This document shows, in pieces, positions 5,647-6,551 of a stretch of 6,551 nucleotides of DNA. The notes under the pieces were generated by a model. That model did not search any database, was not told the DNA's origin, and saw only the letters and a list, made by a program, of their open reading frames with translations. Made by a program: the position numbers and the translations under genes. Positions within the stretch are counted from its first letter, which is position 1. Each line of letters starts with the position of its first letter. The DNA comes from Pirellulales bacterium (GTDB lineage Bacteria; Planctomycetota; Planctomycetia; Pirellulales; Thermoguttaceae): positions 1 to 6,551 of the forward strand of contig JAUWWA010000107.1 in assembly GCA_030617125.1 (NCBI GenBank), read 5' to 3'.

Positions 5647-6207
5647 ATGGCCGACACACTCCATTGGAACAACACCGCACTGCTGCGAGAAGTGGAGCAC
5701 TCCAGCGGCACGCCGGTCAGTGCGTGTTTGCAGTGCCACAAGTGTTCGACCGGTTGCCCGATTGGCCCGGAGACGGACTACCTTTCCAGCCAAGTCATGC
5801 GGCTAATCCACTTGGGCGCGGAGGACGAGTTGCTTCGCTCGCGGGCGATCTGGCTTTGTGCCTCCTGCGAAGCCTGCACCACGCGATGCCCGATGGGTAT
5901 CGACATCGCCGCGGTCATGGACACGTTGCGGATGATGGCCGTCGAGCGGAAGGCGGCCTTGCCGGACTCCCGCGGCGAGAAGTTCAATCGCTCGTTTCTC
6001 GACAGCGTTCGCCGGCACGGGCGGGTGTTTGAACTCGGCATGCTCACCGCCTACAAGCTCCGCAGCGGCGATCTGCTGGCCGACGTCGACAAGGTGCCCC
6101 AGATGTTGGCGAAGGGAAGAATCTCGCTCCTGCCCAACCGTAGCGGCAGCGCCAAGCAAGTCCGTCAGGTCTTCCGCCGGGCCACGGAGGAGGATGAGAA
6201 ACAATGA
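5647..6207 (+). CDS. hdrC: Heterodisulfide reductase subunit C-like iron-sulfur protein
   Basis: A 186-residue cytosolic electron-transfer protein with two 4Fe-4S clusters. C27, C30, C33, C37 and C71, C74, C77, C81 form two CX2CX2CX3CP sets. The first sits in CLQCHKCSTGCPIGPETDY and the second in WLCASCEACTTRCPMGIDI, both typical of HdrC. The segment between them (MRLIHLGAEDELLRSRAIW) and the C-terminal MLAKGRISLLPNRSGS also match the family. Known HdrC relays electrons between HdrA flavin and HdrB. Here the neighbours are glutamate synthase-like genes, so electron delivery to the FMN subunit at 31-1593, or removal from it, is a reasonable inference. The ATG at 5647 has only AGG at 5636-5638 as a Shine-Dalgarno, just past the repeat array, so translation may be affected by structure in that array. 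The gene overlaps the next by ATGA at 6204-6207. GlpC/LldE-type proteins share the fold but fit less well. Confidence 0.87.
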   Translation: MADTLHWNNTALLREVEHSSGTPVSACLQCHKCSTGCPIGPETDYLSSQVMRLIHLGAEDELLRSRAIWLCASCEACTTRCPMGIDIAAVMDTLRMMAVERKAALPDSRGEKFNRSFLDSVRRHGRVFELGMLTAYKLRSGDLLADVDKVPQMLAKGRISLLPNRSGSAKQVRQVFRRATEEDEKQ

Positions 6208-6551
6208 AATACGCCTTCTTTCCCGGATGCAGCCTCGAATCGACCGCGTGGGATTTCGACAAGTCCACGCGCGCCGTCTGCGGCGCGCTGGGCATTGAAA
6301 TCGAAGACATCCCCGATTGGGTCTGTTGCGGATCGACGCCGGCCCACTCGACCAGCGCTTCGCTGGCCGTAGCGCTTCCAGTGCTCAATCTCCAGAAGGC
6401 ACAGGCCATGGGGGCGCCGGTGCTCTGTGCGTGCGCGTCGTGTTACGCCCGACTGCGAACCGCCAACCACGTCCTTCGCGGTCAGGCCGACCAGCGGCAA
6501 CGCGCCGAGCGAATCACCGGGCAGCTCTACGATGGCGGCGCCGAGGTTTAC
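6204..6551 (+). CDS. hdrB: Heterodisulfide reductase subunit B-like CCG-domain protein (partial, 3' end outside window)
   Basis: The first 116 codons are present and the frame is open at the window edge; full HdrB proteins are near 290-300 residues, so over half is missing. The opening KYAFFPGCSLESTAWDFDKS is characteristic of HdrB. The first cysteine-rich CCG repeat is complete: C9, then C41-C42 in WVCCGSTPAHST, then C77 and C80 in CACASCYARL, with an extra C75. In HdrB two such repeats bind the paired noncubane 4Fe-4S clusters that reduce a disulfide; the second repeat is beyond the window. GGAGGAGGA at 6186-6194 supports the ATG at 6204, which overlaps the hdrC-like stop codon and implies coupled translation. 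Its true substrate here is unknown: it could act on a thiol/disulfide carrier, or simply serve as an electron conduit to the glutamate synthase-like enzyme. Confidence 0.87.
   Translation, partial: MKYAFFPGCSLESTAWDFDKSTRAVCGALGIEIEDIPDWVCCGSTPAHSTSASLAVALPVLNLQKAQAMGAPVLCACASCYARLRTANHVLRGQADQRQRAERITGQLYDGGAEVY

Overview
The window is high-GC, densely packed bacterial DNA with every supported gene on the + strand. Its backbone is a redox operon. It holds a glutamate-synthase-type FMN/iron-sulfur subunit (31-1593), a glutamine-amidotransferase/GXGXG fusion protein interrupted by one in-frame stop (2330-5023), a heterodisulfide-reductase C-like iron-sulfur protein (5647-6207) and the start of a heterodisulfide-reductase B-like CCG protein that runs off the window (6204-6551). 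Two small accessory modules sit at gene boundaries of this backbone: an MNT nucleotidyltransferase/HEPN pair (1616-2306), and a four-helix-bundle (23S rRNA intervening-sequence-type) gene flanked by short tandem repeats in opposite orientation (5021-5632).

The organism cannot be fixed from this sequence alone. The high GC, the split glutamate synthase next to Hdr-like genes, and the accessory four-helix-bundle and HEPN/MNT genes would fit an environmental bacterium such as a member of Planctomycetota. A deltaproteobacterial or other uncultured lineage is also possible. Archaeal origin is less likely, because four-helix-bundle proteins of this type are mainly bacterial.

Likely logic: the amidotransferase domain would release ammonia from glutamine. 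The GXGXG domain would help build the channel between active sites, and the separately encoded FMN protein would carry out the reductive amination, giving glutamate or a related product. Standard large-chain GltB joins these in the order amidotransferase, FMN, GXGXG on one chain. Here the FMN part has been taken out and carries its own N-terminal two-cluster ferredoxin domain, while the outer two parts are fused to each other. The HdrC/HdrB-like proteins downstream suggest electrons arrive through an Hdr-type iron-sulfur relay rather than a GltD-type NADPH subunit. No gltD or hdrA is visible in the window.

The most unusual points are: (1) the TAA at 3266-3268, which splits an otherwise undamaged reading frame; (2) the repeat-flanked four-helix-bundle cassette, whose two arrays share an 8-bp period and a 13-bp core in inverted orientation, with host and cargo stop codons at the array edges; and (3) the coupling of a rearranged glutamate synthase with Hdr-like subunits. 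No tRNA, rRNA, CRISPR array, transposase or convincing terminator was seen, and no gene-free stretch exceeds about 130 bases.
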